Source: an uncultured Bacteroidota bacterium (GTDB lineage Bacteria > Bacteroidota > Bacteroidia > Chitinophagales > Chitinophagaceae). From it: a stretch of 64,000 bases of DNA. How positions within the stretch are numbered: position 1 is the stretch's first letter; each line of letters opens with the position of its first letter. Shown piece after piece: positions 45,881-55,955 of this stretch. Location: positions 1-64,000 of the forward strand of contig CAINUN010000085.1 of NCBI GenBank assembly GCA_903853805.1. Reading direction: 5' to 3'. The notes beneath the pieces were generated by a model. The model was not told where the DNA came from. It was given only the letters and a program-made list of their open reading frames with translations, and searched no databases. The position numbers and the translations under genes are program-made.

Positions 45881-46968
45881 GGCGCAATGATGATAGTCGT
45901 TTGTTCGGTAATGCCTAGTTTTATCTCCAACCAATTATCGTCTTCAATTCCTTTCACTACTTTTATTTTCTGAGACTTACTTCCTTCTTTCACCAATAAA
46001 GAATCACCTTTCATTAACGCAATCTTTGGAATTGCCAATACCTTTTGATTTTCTGCAACCACAACATTGGCTTCAATATTCAAACCATACATTGCTAAAG
46101 GGATACTGTCATCTAATTGAGCATCAACTTTAAAACTTTGCTCTACTCTATTCAGCAAAGGATAAATTTTGATGATGTGCGCCTTAAAAACCTTGTCGGC
46201 ATAAGCATCCATTGATATTAACACCTTTTGATTCAGGCTAATTTTTTCCAAATCATCTTCGTCCACCAATAAACGAGCAAGCATTTTGCCTGCACCGATT
46301 AAAGCTATAGGTTGATTGGGCTGAACGAGGTCTCCTTCTTTTTTATAAACCTCGTAAATGGTTCCATTCACAAAGCTTTTTAGTCGTCCATAAGATGTTT
46401 GTGCTTCTGCTATTGATAGTTGATTTTTTGCTTGTTGCATTTGCAGTTTTGCTGTAATTTCTTGTTGCTCCAAACGCTGACGAATATTCTGATAATCCTT
46501 CAACGAACTTTGAAATTGAAGGTAAAATTTCTCGTATGTAGTAGAAGCAATCGCATTTTGATCGAACAATGCTTTGTACCTATTGAATTGAACACTGTCT
46601 TGTTGCAACTTAGTTTTAGCAACACCCAATTGTGCACGCAATTCTCTAAAGGCTGGCGCATTGCTCGTCACCGCTGGCATGGTTTCATTAACAACAGCAT
46701 GTGCGCCTTGTACTTGTGCCGTACGCACATCGCTATTCACTGTAAACAATAATTGTCCTTTAGTAACCACATCGCCTTCTTTCACCATTGCTTGTGTGAG
46801 GTAGCCATCCACACCCGAAACCACTTTATATTCTTGCTCAGGCACCAACGAACCAGAAGCATATACTGCCATTGTCAGATTTTTCCATTCAGGTTTGATT
46901 TCTTGTTTTTTAGTACCACAGGAAACAAGCCCCCACAATAAGAACAAACCTGTAAGCTGCTTCATCAT
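45877..46968 (-). CDS. Periplasmic adaptor (HlyD/MacA-type) lipoprotein
   Basis: A 363-aa membrane-fusion protein with lipoprotein signal (MMKQLTGLFLLWGLVSC). It has a lipoyl-like beta domain (VVSGVDGYLTQAMVKEGDVVTKGQLLFTV), a long alpha-helical hairpin (about residues 95-190), the returning half of the lipoyl domain (GRLKSFVNGTIYEVYKKEGDLVQPNQPIALI) and a beta-barrel domain. It should bridge the FtsX-type permease and the TolC-like channel. The exported substrate is unknown; lipids, macrolides or peptides are all possible. Confidence 0.9.
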   Translation of the reverse strand: MMKQLTGLFLLWGLVSCGTKKQEIKPEWKNLTMAVYASGSLVPEQEYKVVSGVDGYLTQAMVKEGDVVTKGQLLFTVNSDVRTAQVQGAHAVVNETMPAVTSNAPAFRELRAQLGVAKTKLQQDSVQFNRYKALFDQNAIASTTYEKFYLQFQSSLKDYQNIRQRLEQQEITAKLQMQQAKNQLSIAEAQTSYGRLKSFVNGTIYEVYKKEGDLVQPNQPIALIGAGKMLARLLVDEDDLEKISLNQKVLISMDAYADKVFKAHIIKIYPLLNRVEQSFKVDAQLDDSIPLAMYGLNIEANVVVAENQKVLAIPKIALMKGDSLLVKEGSKSQKIKVVKGIEDDNWLEIKLGITEQTTIIIAP

Positions 46969-46973
46969 ATCAC

Positions 46974-48272
46974 TTAGAATTTTTGGGTAGTTAATAAATA
47001 ATACAACACACAGTCAGCTGTGTTTTGAATCTGTTCCATTCTTGCACGATTGTAGTCCATGAAAATGTTGTTGAAATCGTCAAACTCCATCACACCTTCT
47101 TTAATACTTAGCCTTGCAATACGCAAATTATCTGCAGCAGCTGCAATCTTATCTTTCAAAATACTTTGCTTGCCGACAGCAGTTTGATATTGCGTTTGCC
47201 AATCGCTTTGTTGTTGGGATATTTGATTAGCAATTTTCTCTTTTTCTAAAGAAGCGATGTCAAGGTTCAACTTTGCTTTCTGGCGATAAGCTTTGTAATA
47301 ACTTCCTTGATACAAAGGAAAATCCAAACGCAGATTGACATTGCAATAATCAAACTCAGATTTTTGTCCACTGCCATTCCACTTCGTTTGCATATTGTAG
47401 GCATATCGTGTAGTGAAGTTGAGTTTAGGTAGAGCAGCATTTTTTGTTTCTTGCCAATTGAGCATAGCTACTTTTTCTTTCAACCATGCTTCTTGCCAAG
47501 CAGCACGATTTTCTCCTGTACCATTATTGTTGAAAGCCACTTCTGAAAAAGAAAGCGAATCTTCAATCAACAATTCTTTTTCTTGTGGAATGTTCAAAAT
47601 GGCTTTTAATTGATGAAGTGATTGCGCGAGTGCTTTGTCGTAATTGGCAGAAGTGGTTTGTACATCCATGTCCAACATTCTCGCACGATTATAGTCAGAC
47701 GGATTCACCACTCCTTCCTGACTTCTTTGTTTCATGATGCTTACCAATTCTTTGGAAGTTTTGGCATTTTCATCATTCAACTGCTCTACTTCATTCGTCA
47801 CTAAATATTGGTAATAAGCCTGTATCAATTGAAGATGTAAATTTTCAATTGCCAATTTGCTGCTCCATTCACTTAGTTGCTGTTGTTCTTTGGCTTTGTT
47901 GAGTTGTGTCCATTTTTCAAAATTGATGATAGGCATAGCAATTTCAACGCCTGTAGCAAAAGCATACGGTAAGCCAAATTGCGCTTTGTAATAAGTACCT
48001 TTTTGACCGCCTACAATTTCTGCAGGAATCAATTGTGTAGCCAAAATGGGATAATAATCCCCTGTGGCATAAGCATTCACTTTAGGATATAGACTTGAGG
48101 ATTGAATCCTTACATCTTGCTTTGAAACAGATGGAAGCAACCTTGCTTGCAAAGCAACAGGGCTATTTTTTTCTGCATAGTCAAACAAGGCTTGAAGCGA
48201 ATGTATAGAAACCTGTGCAGCAGCAGATTGAATAAGGAATAATAGGATTAGAATACAGCTAAATGGTCGCAT
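46974..48272 (-). CDS. TolC-family outer-membrane channel
   Basis: About 432 aa with a signal peptide (MRPFSCILILLFLIQSAAAQ) and the two tandem TolC-type helical repeats, seen as long amphipathic helices around residues 120-240 and 310-425. Members form trimeric outer-membrane ducts. It is the first gene of a four-gene leftward operon (channel, adaptor, permease, ATPase), only 5 bp upstream of the adaptor gene. A GTG two codons upstream is an alternative start. Confidence 0.88.
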   Translation of the reverse strand: MRPFSCILILLFLIQSAAAQVSIHSLQALFDYAEKNSPVALQARLLPSVSKQDVRIQSSSLYPKVNAYATGDYYPILATQLIPAEIVGGQKGTYYKAQFGLPYAFATGVEIAMPIINFEKWTQLNKAKEQQQLSEWSSKLAIENLHLQLIQAYYQYLVTNEVEQLNDENAKTSKELVSIMKQRSQEGVVNPSDYNRARMLDMDVQTTSANYDKALAQSLHQLKAILNIPQEKELLIEDSLSFSEVAFNNNGTGENRAAWQEAWLKEKVAMLNWQETKNAALPKLNFTTRYAYNMQTKWNGSGQKSEFDYCNVNLRLDFPLYQGSYYKAYRQKAKLNLDIASLEKEKIANQISQQQSDWQTQYQTAVGKQSILKDKIAAAADNLRIARLSIKEGVMEFDDFNNIFMDYNRARMEQIQNTADCVLYYLLTTQKF

Positions 48273-48517
48273 GGACACTCAATTCTGCTACAAAGAGAAG
48301 GCAAAATTTGGGGATGATAAAATCTATTTGTCATTCCCCATGAAGATTAACATCATCACCTCATAGGCTTCTTTCCTTGCCCTGTATCCTCTTTTGCCAA
48401 ATTCCTCATTTATGGTAAGTAAATACTTGTTTACACTCAAGGTTAGCTTGACTATTACCATATAAGACTGGATATAAAGAGAACAATCTGTCTCATAGGT
48501 ATACCTACCAAAGCAAA
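48273..48517. other. Gap upstream of the TolC-like gene
   Basis: No gene supported. An 82-codon leftward frame here runs through the terminator of the propeller gene and lacks homology, so I reject it. No clear promoter was recognised for the efflux operon. Confidence 0.4.
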
Positions 48518-48551
48518 ATAAGGCTGCCTCTTGGAGTGGAGGCAGCCTTAT
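48518..48551 (-). terminator. Terminator of the SBBP-propeller gene (duplicated hairpin, copy 1)
   Basis: ATAAGGCTGCCTC (48518-48530) pairs perfectly with GAGGCAGCCTTAT (48539-48551). The same stem and downstream bases recur at 51822-51851. Confidence 0.85.
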
Positions 48552-48577
48552 TTCTTCATAATAAAGAGGCAAATAAA

Positions 48578-51500
48578 CTATTCTTTAATCAGTTTTTCCG
48601 TTTTAAACAACATTCCTTCTTCGTTCATTAATTGTAAGAAATAAATGCCCGAAGGGTTTTCCTTGAGGTTGATTTGATGCGTGTCATTTGTTTCCAATAC
48701 TTTACTTCCTTGAAGGTCGGTTACAATGGCTTTGGTAGCTTCTGAGGCTTCTATGAAGAAGATATCACTACTTGGGTTTGGATATACTTTGATGTCTTCT
48801 TGATTATTCATTACAGTTAATGCTTCTTGGCTCATCTTAGGACCTGTGTAGTTAATGGTCAAAGTAGTATCGGCAGTGGTGGCAGCACAACCTGCACCAT
48901 TGGTGAAACGAACACTGTAGCTTCCTGATTGTGTAGCAGTATAAGTCTTTGCAGTAGCACCCGTAATACTTGAACCATTCAAACGCCATTGATAAGTGCC
49001 TGAATTATTGGTACAGGTCAGTTTTTTAGAACCTAGCGTACCATTAGCAACTGTCATAGCAGGGATAGGTACAACCGAAGCTTTAATAACCTTAGCTCCT
49101 GAAACTGCTGAACGACAACCAAATGAATCTACTGCTTTGATATAATAAGTTCCTATAGTTGCTGTGTGATAATTTAGACTAGTAGCACCCGATAGAATGG
49201 TAGTAGTGGAACCCAATAACCAAATGAATTTGAAGGATGAAGTAGTCGCATAAAGTGTAGTGGTATCTCCCGGACACATTGCAGCTTTGGTTGCTGCTAA
49301 TATTGGTTTGGTAGGTGGTGTTGTTAAAGTAAGTACAACTGCAGGAGTTGTTTTTAATCCACAAAGTGAATCGGTATATGTTACAGTATAGGATCCAATA
49401 ACTGTTAATGAAATTACCCTACTTGTTTTTCCAGACATTGCGCCACCATTTTTCTTCCATTGATAATTGCTACCTGAAGGTGCAGTTAAGGTATCTGCTA
49501 CACCTTTACAAATAACAGGCGTTATGGAGGCTATAGTCAAGTCTCTTACATTAACTATCACCGTATCAGTATTCGAACAGCCATTAGCAGCTGTTCCCGT
49601 TACTACATAGGTTGTTGTTGCAGCCGGAGAAAAACTAGCACCATTGGTTACCCCTCCGGTCCAAGAATAAGAAACTGCTCCTGTTGCAGTTAATTTTGAT
49701 GAACCACTAGGACAAATGGTTGTATCAGCTCCTGCGTTGACGGTTGGGAGTGGTAAAACAGTAAGGTTTAATGTAGCAGCGCTATCGCATCCTACGGAAT
49801 TATTGGTATGATAAGTTTGACTACCTGCTGCATTAAAGGTTAAACCGTTCCAAGAATAGGGCAATGCACTTGCACAAATGGTGATATTAGTGGTGGAAGT
49901 GCTTATTGGGTTAATCGTTAGATTTAAAGTAACTGCACTATCGCAGCCAACTGCATTGGATAAATGAATGATATGAGCGCCAGCAATATTAAAGGCATAG
50001 TTATTCCAAACATATGGAAGTGCATTGGCACAAACACTAACATTAGTAGTAGAGGTACTCGGTTGTTTGATAGTTAAGTTCAGTGTAACCAAACTATCGC
50101 AGCCACCTGCATTGGTTAAGTGTACGGTATCTGTATTATTACTAGAAGTATAAACCGTATTTCCTTTGGCTGCCCATGTGTAGCTATTGCATGCCGAAAC
50201 TGTTAAGGTGCCTGTGGTCGGGGTACAAATCAGTGCTTGAGAATATTTTGCAATAAAAAAATCTGTTCCACCTGAACTTACCAAATTAGCGGTATTTATT
50301 GATGGATCAAAATCTACTGTATACATAAAATTCCCTGTAACGTAAACATTTCTATTGGCATCTAAAGCCATGTCATAAGAATAAATGGCACTATTCGCTT
50401 CGTTAATGCCTTTTCCCCATATATAATTACCAAGACTATTATATTTCGCAATAAATATGCTATTATTAGGCGAACCTATTACATTAACGGTGGCTGAAGA
50501 AGGATCCATATCAATAGTATCTTGAAAAGACCCTCTAATGTAAACGTTTTTATTACTATCTACAGTTATACCTTCACCATTACAAGCATAAGTGCTGTTA
50601 AGTCCTTTTGCCCATAAATAATTGCCAGTTGGTGAATATTTAGCTATAAATGTAGAATGATATCCTGAACTGACCATATAGGCTGTATTTGCTGACGGAT
50701 CAAAATCAACAGTTCCTTGATACGACCCAGTTACATATACATTCGTACTCATGTCTAATGCGATACCATAACTATAGGCTACATTATTACTAGCAATACC
50801 ATTGATAGCATTCGCCCATATATAATTGCCATTTGCAGAGTATTTTGCAATAAACATATTACCTGTACCTGCACTTCCTAAATTAGCAGTGTTTGCAGAC
50901 GGGTCAAAATCAACAACACCTCCAAACGACCCCGTGATATTAAAATTACCACTAGTATCTACTGCTAAGGAGGTACTTACATTTTCATACGCAGGCACCA
51001 CTATCAATAAAGGTCCTATAGATTTTGCCCATAAATAACTGCCATTTGCAGTGTATTTTGCGATAAATATGTCGTTATTGCCATTATAATTAATGATAAT
51101 AGCAGAGCTGGCCGATGGGTCAAAATCAACCGTACTTGTAAACTGTCCTGTAACACATATATTCCCACCTTTATCAATTGTGATTCCGTTTATATGGTTA
51201 TCAGGCCAAGCATTATTGATTGAAAGTGTTAATGATTTTACCCATATATAATTGCCATTGGAATTGTATTTTGCTATAAACATATCTCCACTAGACTGAT
51301 AAGCTGAAATATTAGCGGTGCTTGCCGAAGGATCAAAATCTACTGTGCCAGCAGGCAATACTCCAGTGATGTAAATATTACCACTAGCATCTAGAGCTAT
51401 ATGTTCACCAACGTCAGAATTGGTATTACCGATGCGATTTGCCCAAATATAATTACCATTAGCACTGTATTTTGCAATAAAAATGTCATTATTTCCAGCA

Positions 51501-51721
51501 CTGACTAAATTTGCTGTATTGGCAGATGGGTCAAAATCAACAGTACCTTGAAACGACCCTGTAACATATACATTTCCACCAGTATCAATCGCTATGCTAT
51601 TACCATTGTCATAACCTGTGCCACCTATGCTTTTTGCCCAGTTATAAACGGCATCTACTTGTGCGTTTACTGTTGTTACGCCTAAAAATGCAAATAAGCA
51701 AAGGATAAAAAGATGTTTCAT
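48578..51721 (-). CDS. Giant secreted protein: SBBP beta-propeller, Ig/PKD-like repeats, type IX sorting domain
   Basis: A 1047-aa protein with signal peptide (MKHLFILCLFAFLGVTTVNAQ). Residues about 25-495 form seven repeats of the type GNVYVTGSFQGTVDFDPS...FIAKYSANGNYIWA, the SBBP beta-propeller family, one blade each. Then come three cysteine-containing repeats (CDSLVTLNLTI; CDSAVTLNLTI; CDSAATLNLTV) and several Ig/PKD-like domains, and finally a type IX sorting domain (VYPNPSSDIFFIEASEATKAIVTDLQG...GIYFLQLMNEEGMLFKTEKLIKE). The C-terminal half is nearly the same as in the neighbour at 51880. It is predicted to be attached to the cell surface or released by the type IX system. A binding or adhesive role is inference. 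Confidence 0.9.
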   Translation of the reverse strand: MKHLFILCLFAFLGVTTVNAQVDAVYNWAKSIGGTGYDNGNSIAIDTGGNVYVTGSFQGTVDFDPSANTANLVSAGNNDIFIAKYSANGNYIWANRIGNTNSDVGEHIALDASGNIYITGVLPAGTVDFDPSASTANISAYQSSGDMFIAKYNSNGNYIWVKSLTLSINNAWPDNHINGITIDKGGNICVTGQFTSTVDFDPSASSAIIINYNGNNDIFIAKYTANGSYLWAKSIGPLLIVVPAYENVSTSLAVDTSGNFNITGSFGGVVDFDPSANTANLGSAGTGNMFIAKYSANGNYIWANAINGIASNNVAYSYGIALDMSTNVYVTGSYQGTVDFDPSANTAYMVSSGYHSTFIAKYSPTGNYLWAKGLNSTYACNGEGITVDSNKNVYIRGSFQDTIDMDPSSATVNVIGSPNNSIFIAKYNSLGNYIWGKGINEANSAIYSYDMALDANRNVYVTGNFMYTVDFDPSINTANLVSSGGTDFFIAKYSQALICTPTTGTLTVSACNSYTWAAKGNTVYTSSNNTDTVHLTNAGGCDSLVTLNLTIKQPSTSTTNVSVCANALPYVWNNYAFNIAGAHIIHLSNAVGCDSAVTLNLTINPISTSTTNITICASALPYSWNGLTFNAAGSQTYHTNNSVGCDSAATLNLTVLPLPTVNAGADTTICPSGSSKLTATGAVSYSWTGGVTNGASFSPAATTTYVVTGTAANGCSNTDTVIVNVRDLTIASITPVICKGVADTLTAPSGSNYQWKKNGGAMSGKTSRVISLTVIGSYTVTYTDSLCGLKTTPAVVLTLTTPPTKPILAATKAAMCPGDTTTLYATTSSFKFIWLLGSTTTILSGATSLNYHTATIGTYYIKAVDSFGCRSAVSGAKVIKASVVPIPAMTVANGTLGSKKLTCTNNSGTYQWRLNGSSITGATAKTYTATQSGSYSVRFTNGAGCAATTADTTLTINYTGPKMSQEALTVMNNQEDIKVYPNPSSDIFFIEASEATKAIVTDLQGSKVLETNDTHQINLKENPSGIYFLQLMNEEGMLFKTEKLIKE

Positions 51722-51770
51722 ACTGTGTACATTTTGATTTAAAAAAGTGGAGTATTTAATTCCTAAAAGT

Positions 51771-51793
51771 TCTTAAAAATAGTAATTTTTAGG
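51771..51793 (-). repeat. Conserved hairpin upstream of the SBBP-propeller gene (copy 1)
   Basis: TTAAAAATAGTAATTTTTAGG folds on itself. The matching element CCTAAAAATAG...TTTTTAGG lies upstream of the neighbouring gene at 55585-55606, at a similar distance (about 50 bp) from the start codon. Confidence 0.7.
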
Positions 51794-51821
51794 TATTTTC
51801 AAAAAAGTTCAAACTATAACA

Positions 51822-51851
51822 AAGGCTGCCTCTTTTTGTGGAGGCAGCCTT
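51822..51851 (-). terminator. Terminator of the YCF48-propeller gene (duplicated hairpin, copy 2)
   Basis: AAGGCTGCCTC (51822-51832) pairs with GAGGCAGCCTT (51841-51851). The 40 bp between it and the stop codon also match copy 1 closely. Confidence 0.85.
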
Positions 51852-51879
51852 ATTTCTTCATAATAACGAGGCAAATAAA

Positions 51880-54800
51880 CTATTGTTTCATCAACTTCTC
51901 TGTCTTCAATAACATTCCTTCTTCGTTCATTAATTGTAAGAAATAAATGCCCGAAGGGTTGTTGCTGATATCTACTTGGTGGGTATTGGTTGTTTCCAAT
52001 ACTTTCCTTCCTTGAAGGTCGGTTACAAATGCTTTTGTTGCTTCTGTGGCTTCTATGTAGAAAATACCTTCAGAAGGGTTTGGGTATACTTTGATGTCTT
52101 CTTGATTATTCATTACAGTTAATGCTTCTTGATTCATCTTAGGACCTGTGTAATTAATGGTCAACGTGGTGTCGGGAGAAATAGCAACACATCCTGTGCT
52201 ATTCGTTAGTCTTACACTATATGCTCCTGTTTGAGTGGCTATGTATTTATTAGATGTAGCACCAGCAATATTATTACCATTCAAGCGCCATTGATAAGTT
52301 CCTGAATTGGTACAAGTTAGTTTTTTAGAACCTAAAGTTGCATTCACAATAGTCACAACAGGAATAGGAATGGTACCTGCTTTTATGACTTTAGCACCTG
52401 AAATGATGGAACGACAACCAAAGGAATCCACCGCTTTTACATAGTAGGTGCCAGGAATTGATATATGATAATTTCGGTTAGTAACTCCTGAAAGAATGGA
52501 AGTACTAGAATTCAACAACCAAATGTATTTAAACGCAACCACATCGGCATAAAGTGTTGTTGTATCGTTCGGGCAAATAGTTAGCTTGGTTGCAGATATT
52601 ATTGGTTTGGCTGGAGGTGTTGCTAAAGCAAGCCCTATAACTGGTAATGTTTTTACACCACAAAGAGAATCAGTATAGGTAACAGTATAGTTGCCTACCA
52701 CACTTACATAAATAGAACGAGTGGTTTTTCCAGCCATAACATTGCCATTTTTCTTCCACACATAATTAGTACCCGTTGGGGCGGTTAAGGTATCGGCAAC
52801 TCCTTTACATATTACAGGGGTAATAGCAACAATGCCCAAGTAACGTACATTCACCACTACAGTATCGGTATTAAAGCAATTGTTGGCATTGGTTCCAGTT
52901 ACAACATAAGTAGTTGTAGCTATAGGGGTAAAAGTAGTACCATTGGTAATGCCGCCTGACCATGAATAAGACACAGCACCTGTAGCAGTTAAGGAGGTAG
53001 CTGTACCCGGACAAATAGTTTTGTCAGCACCTGCATTGACGTTTGGTAAAGGATTAACTGTTAAGGTTGTTTGTGCAGTATTGCTACAACCGTTAGATGT
53101 TCCTGTAACTGTATAAGTAGTGGTAGCCGTAGCTGGGAAAGCGACCCCATTTGTGATGCCATTATCCCAAGTATAAGAAGCAGCACCACTACCAGAAAGT
53201 GTTACAGAAGTACCTGCACAAACTGTTGTGTTTGCAGGGGCTGTAACCGTTGGTCCTTGATTGATAGTAAGGTTTAATGTTTCGGTATGACAACCTGTAA
53301 CAACTTGATAAGTACCACTTGTGGTATAGGTTTGGTTATTGGCATTCCATGTATAACTATTACAGGCAGTAACGGAAGTGGAATTATTGGTTGCAGTATT
53401 GACCGTTAAATTTAAAGTTGCAGCACTATCGCAACCGCCGGCATTGGTCGTATGGTAAGTTTGGCTATCAGCAGCATTGAACGTCAAACCATTCCATGTA
53501 TAAGGTAAATCATTTGAACAAATACTTAAATTGGTGGTAGAAGTACTAGATTGTTTAATCGTTAAATTCAAGGTTACAATACTATCGCAGCCAGCTACAT
53601 TGGTTAAATGTATGGTATCCGTATTATTGCTTGAAGTATATACAGTATTACCTTTATCCACCCATGTAAAGCTATCGCAAGCATTTATATTAAGTGTATT
53701 TGTAGATGGGTTGCAAGCACCACCATAAAGGAGTACATTACCAATACCTGCAGCCCAACCCTGCGTTGGACTTTTAAAAAATAAACTATTAAAACCACTA
53801 ATTATTCCCGAATTATAAATAGTCCAAGTGGTGCCACCGTTATTAGTGGTTAATATTATTCCACCCAATCCCGCAACCCAGCCTTTTGTAGGACTTGTAA
53901 AATAGACACTAGTTAAAGGTTGTGAGTTTCCCGATATTTGAGCAGTCCAAGTAATACCGCCATTACTCGTAGTTAATATTGTACCGCCATATCCCACAGC
54001 CCAGCCCTGTGTGGCACTATTAAAATAGACACTAGTTAATGTATTCGTTGTTCCCGATGTTTGAATTGTCCATGTGCTGCCTCCATTATTGGTAGTTAAT
54101 ATAGTTCCATTATACCCCACTGCCCATCCTTGTGTGGCACTAATGAAATAGACACTAGTTAAAGAATTTGTTGTTCCAGAAGTTTGAGCTGTCCAAGTAT
54201 TGCCTCCATTAATAGTGGTTAATATGATCCCACTATCACCCACAACACAGCCCTTTGTGGCACTATTAAAATAAACACTAGTTAAAGCTTTTGTAGTTCC
54301 CGATGTTTGAGTTGTCCAAGTATTGCCTCCATTATTGGTGGTTAAAATAATTCCAATTCCACCTACAACCCAACCTTTTGATCCACTTGTGAAATAGACA
54401 CTCTTGAATTCATGAAAAGTAGAACCAGTTATTTGACCAGTCCAAGTACTGCCTCCATTATTGGTGGTAAAAATAATACCATAAGGACCTGTTCCACCTC
54501 CACCCACAACCCAACCTTGTGTGGCACTAGTGAAATAGATACTGTTTAATATTTGCGTTGTTCCTGATGTTTGAGGGTCCCATGTGCTTCCCCCATTACT
54601 AGTATTTAATACGGTAGCACCACTACTACCCACAACCCAACCCTGAGTAGCACTAGTGAAAAAAACCCCAGTTAACACTTCTGTTATTCCAGATATCTGA
54701 ACAGTCCAAGTATTGCCTCCATTATTGGTGGTTAATATGGTTCCATTTTGCCCAACAGCCCAACCCAATGTAGCACTAGTGAAATAGACACTGGTTAAAT

Positions 54801-55533
54801 AATTTGTTGTTCCAGAAGTTTGAGCTGTCCAAGTATTGCCTCCATTACTCGTAGTGATAATGGTTCCACCAAAACCCACAGCCCAGCCTTGGGTAGGACT
54901 TAGAAAATAGACACTATTTAATTGATCTGTTGTTCCAGATGTTTGTGTAGTCCAAGTGCTGCCTCCATTACTAGTAGTGCGTATGACTCCACCTGAACCT
55001 ACAGCCCAGCCCTGCATGGAACTAGTAAAAAAGATACTGTTTATAGGTAGTAAATTCGAAGCTAGAACAGTCCAAGTACTACCACCATTAATAGTGGTTA
55101 ATATTGTTCCTGAAACTACGTTACCACCACCTACAGCCCAGCCCTGGGTAGGACTAGTAAAATGGACACTGTATAAAGGTTGTGTTGTACCTGATGTTTG
55201 AGCAGTCCAATTGATTCCTCCATTACTCGTAGTGATTATGGTTCCATTATAACCTACAGCCCAACCTTGTGATGCACTTGTGAAATAAACACTGGTTAGA
55301 TCATTCGATGTTCCTGATGTTTGAGCAGTCCAATTGATTCCTCCATTGTTGGTGGTTAAAATGGTACCGTGATTCCCTACGGTCCAACCCTGTGTGGCAC
55401 TGATAAAATAGACACTTTTTAACTGAAATGGAGTGTAAGAACCACCAGCTTGTAAAGGGGTTTGCCAAGTTTGTGCATTTACTGTTGTTAAGCCGAAAAA
55501 TGCTAATAGGCAGCCAATGAAAAGATATTTCAT
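51880..55533 (-). CDS. Giant secreted protein: 14 YCF48/BNR-like propeller blades, Ig/PKD-like repeats, type IX sorting domain
   Basis: A 1217-aa protein with signal peptide (MKYLFIGCLLAFFGLTTVNAQ). Residues about 25-615 hold fourteen repeats of the form LTSVYFTSATQGWAVGYNGTILTTNNGG-TWT, as in YCF48/HCF136 (photosystem II assembly factor-like) propellers; fourteen blades suggest two seven-bladed propellers. The rest is the same module series as in the 48578 gene (CDS-LNLTI cysteine repeats, Ig/PKD-like domains, type IX sorting domain ending MLLKTEKLMKQ) plus one extra insert around NSYTWNANNQTYTTSGTYQ. A photosystem role is not implied; the repeat is widespread in secreted Bacteroidota proteins. 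Confidence 0.9.
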   Translation of the reverse strand: MKYLFIGCLLAFFGLTTVNAQTWQTPLQAGGSYTPFQLKSVYFISATQGWTVGNHGTILTTNNGGINWTAQTSGTSNDLTSVYFTSASQGWAVGYNGTIITTSNGGINWTAQTSGTTQPLYSVHFTSPTQGWAVGGGNVVSGTILTTINGGSTWTVLASNLLPINSIFFTSSMQGWAVGSGGVIRTTSNGGSTWTTQTSGTTDQLNSVYFLSPTQGWAVGFGGTIITTSNGGNTWTAQTSGTTNYLTSVYFTSATLGWAVGQNGTILTTNNGGNTWTVQISGITEVLTGVFFTSATQGWVVGSSGATVLNTSNGGSTWDPQTSGTTQILNSIYFTSATQGWVVGGGGTGPYGIIFTTNNGGSTWTGQITGSTFHEFKSVYFTSGSKGWVVGGIGIILTTNNGGNTWTTQTSGTTKALTSVYFNSATKGCVVGDSGIILTTINGGNTWTAQTSGTTNSLTSVYFISATQGWAVGYNGTILTTNNGGSTWTIQTSGTTNTLTSVYFNSATQGWAVGYGGTILTTSNGGITWTAQISGNSQPLTSVYFTSPTKGWVAGLGGIILTTNNGGTTWTIYNSGIISGFNSLFFKSPTQGWAAGIGNVLLYGGACNPSTNTLNINACDSFTWVDKGNTVYTSSNNTDTIHLTNVAGCDSIVTLNLTIKQSSTSTTNLSICSNDLPYTWNGLTFNAADSQTYHTTNAGGCDSAATLNLTVNTATNNSTSVTACNSYTWNANNQTYTTSGTYQVVTGCHTETLNLTINQGPTVTAPANTTVCAGTSVTLSGSGAASYTWDNGITNGVAFPATATTTYTVTGTSNGCSNTAQTTLTVNPLPNVNAGADKTICPGTATSLTATGAVSYSWSGGITNGTTFTPIATTTYVVTGTNANNCFNTDTVVVNVRYLGIVAITPVICKGVADTLTAPTGTNYVWKKNGNVMAGKTTRSIYVSVVGNYTVTYTDSLCGVKTLPVIGLALATPPAKPIISATKLTICPNDTTTLYADVVAFKYIWLLNSSTSILSGVTNRNYHISIPGTYYVKAVDSFGCRSIISGAKVIKAGTIPIPVVTIVNATLGSKKLTCTNSGTYQWRLNGNNIAGATSNKYIATQTGAYSVRLTNSTGCVAISPDTTLTINYTGPKMNQEALTVMNNQEDIKVYPNPSEGIFYIEATEATKAFVTDLQGRKVLETTNTHQVDISNNPSGIYFLQLMNEEGMLLKTEKLMKQ

Positions 55534-55584
55534 ACCAAGTATATTTTGATCAATAAAAAGTGGGGGCTTCTATTACTAAAAGCT

Positions 55585-55606
55585 CCTAAAAATAGTAATT
55601 TTTAGG
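55585..55606 (-). repeat. Conserved hairpin upstream of the YCF48-propeller gene (copy 2)
   Basis: CCTAAAAAT and ATTTTTAGG flank AGTA. It is the counterpart of 51771-51793 and may be part of a shared leader or promoter. Confidence 0.7.
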
Positions 55607-55628
55607 TATTTAAAAAATGAAAACTAAA

Positions 55629-55705
55629 GAAAAGCTTCCTCTTGGAGTGGCGACAGCCTTTGCAGTAGCGCATTGTGGGTTGCAGAAGCATAAAAAACTA
55701 TTCTA
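55629..55705 (-). repeat. Decayed third copy of the propeller-gene terminator region
   Basis: GCTTCCTCTTGGAGTGG and GACAGCCTT followed later by AAACTATTC correspond to GCTGCCTCTTGGAGTGG, GGCAGCCTT and AAACTATTC at 48521-48582. Mismatches have broken the stem. It appears to be the remains of another gene end of this family; no coding remnant is recognisable before 55955. Confidence 0.55.
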
Positions 55706-55955
55706 CCACCAAATAGTTTGTTGATTTTTTCCGTAAGAATTTTTCTCTTTTTTCTTTACAAATCCCTAAACACAATAAAAAGCAATTCCAACATTTATAG
55801 AAAAACTGCAGTTGAACAACCTTCTGTTTCGAGAAAAAAACGATTAAGGAGTGACAACCTTTGCCAATAGAAAAAAGACCTTTCTTCATTTATTTAAAGA
55901 AGCAATTGTCATTGTTTTTGGTAAGTACCATTTTTCTATTGCCGCCTCCACCATG

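Noticed and set aside
48324-48572. 82-codon leftward frame
   Set aside because: It reads through the terminator hairpin of the propeller gene and has no recognisable domain.
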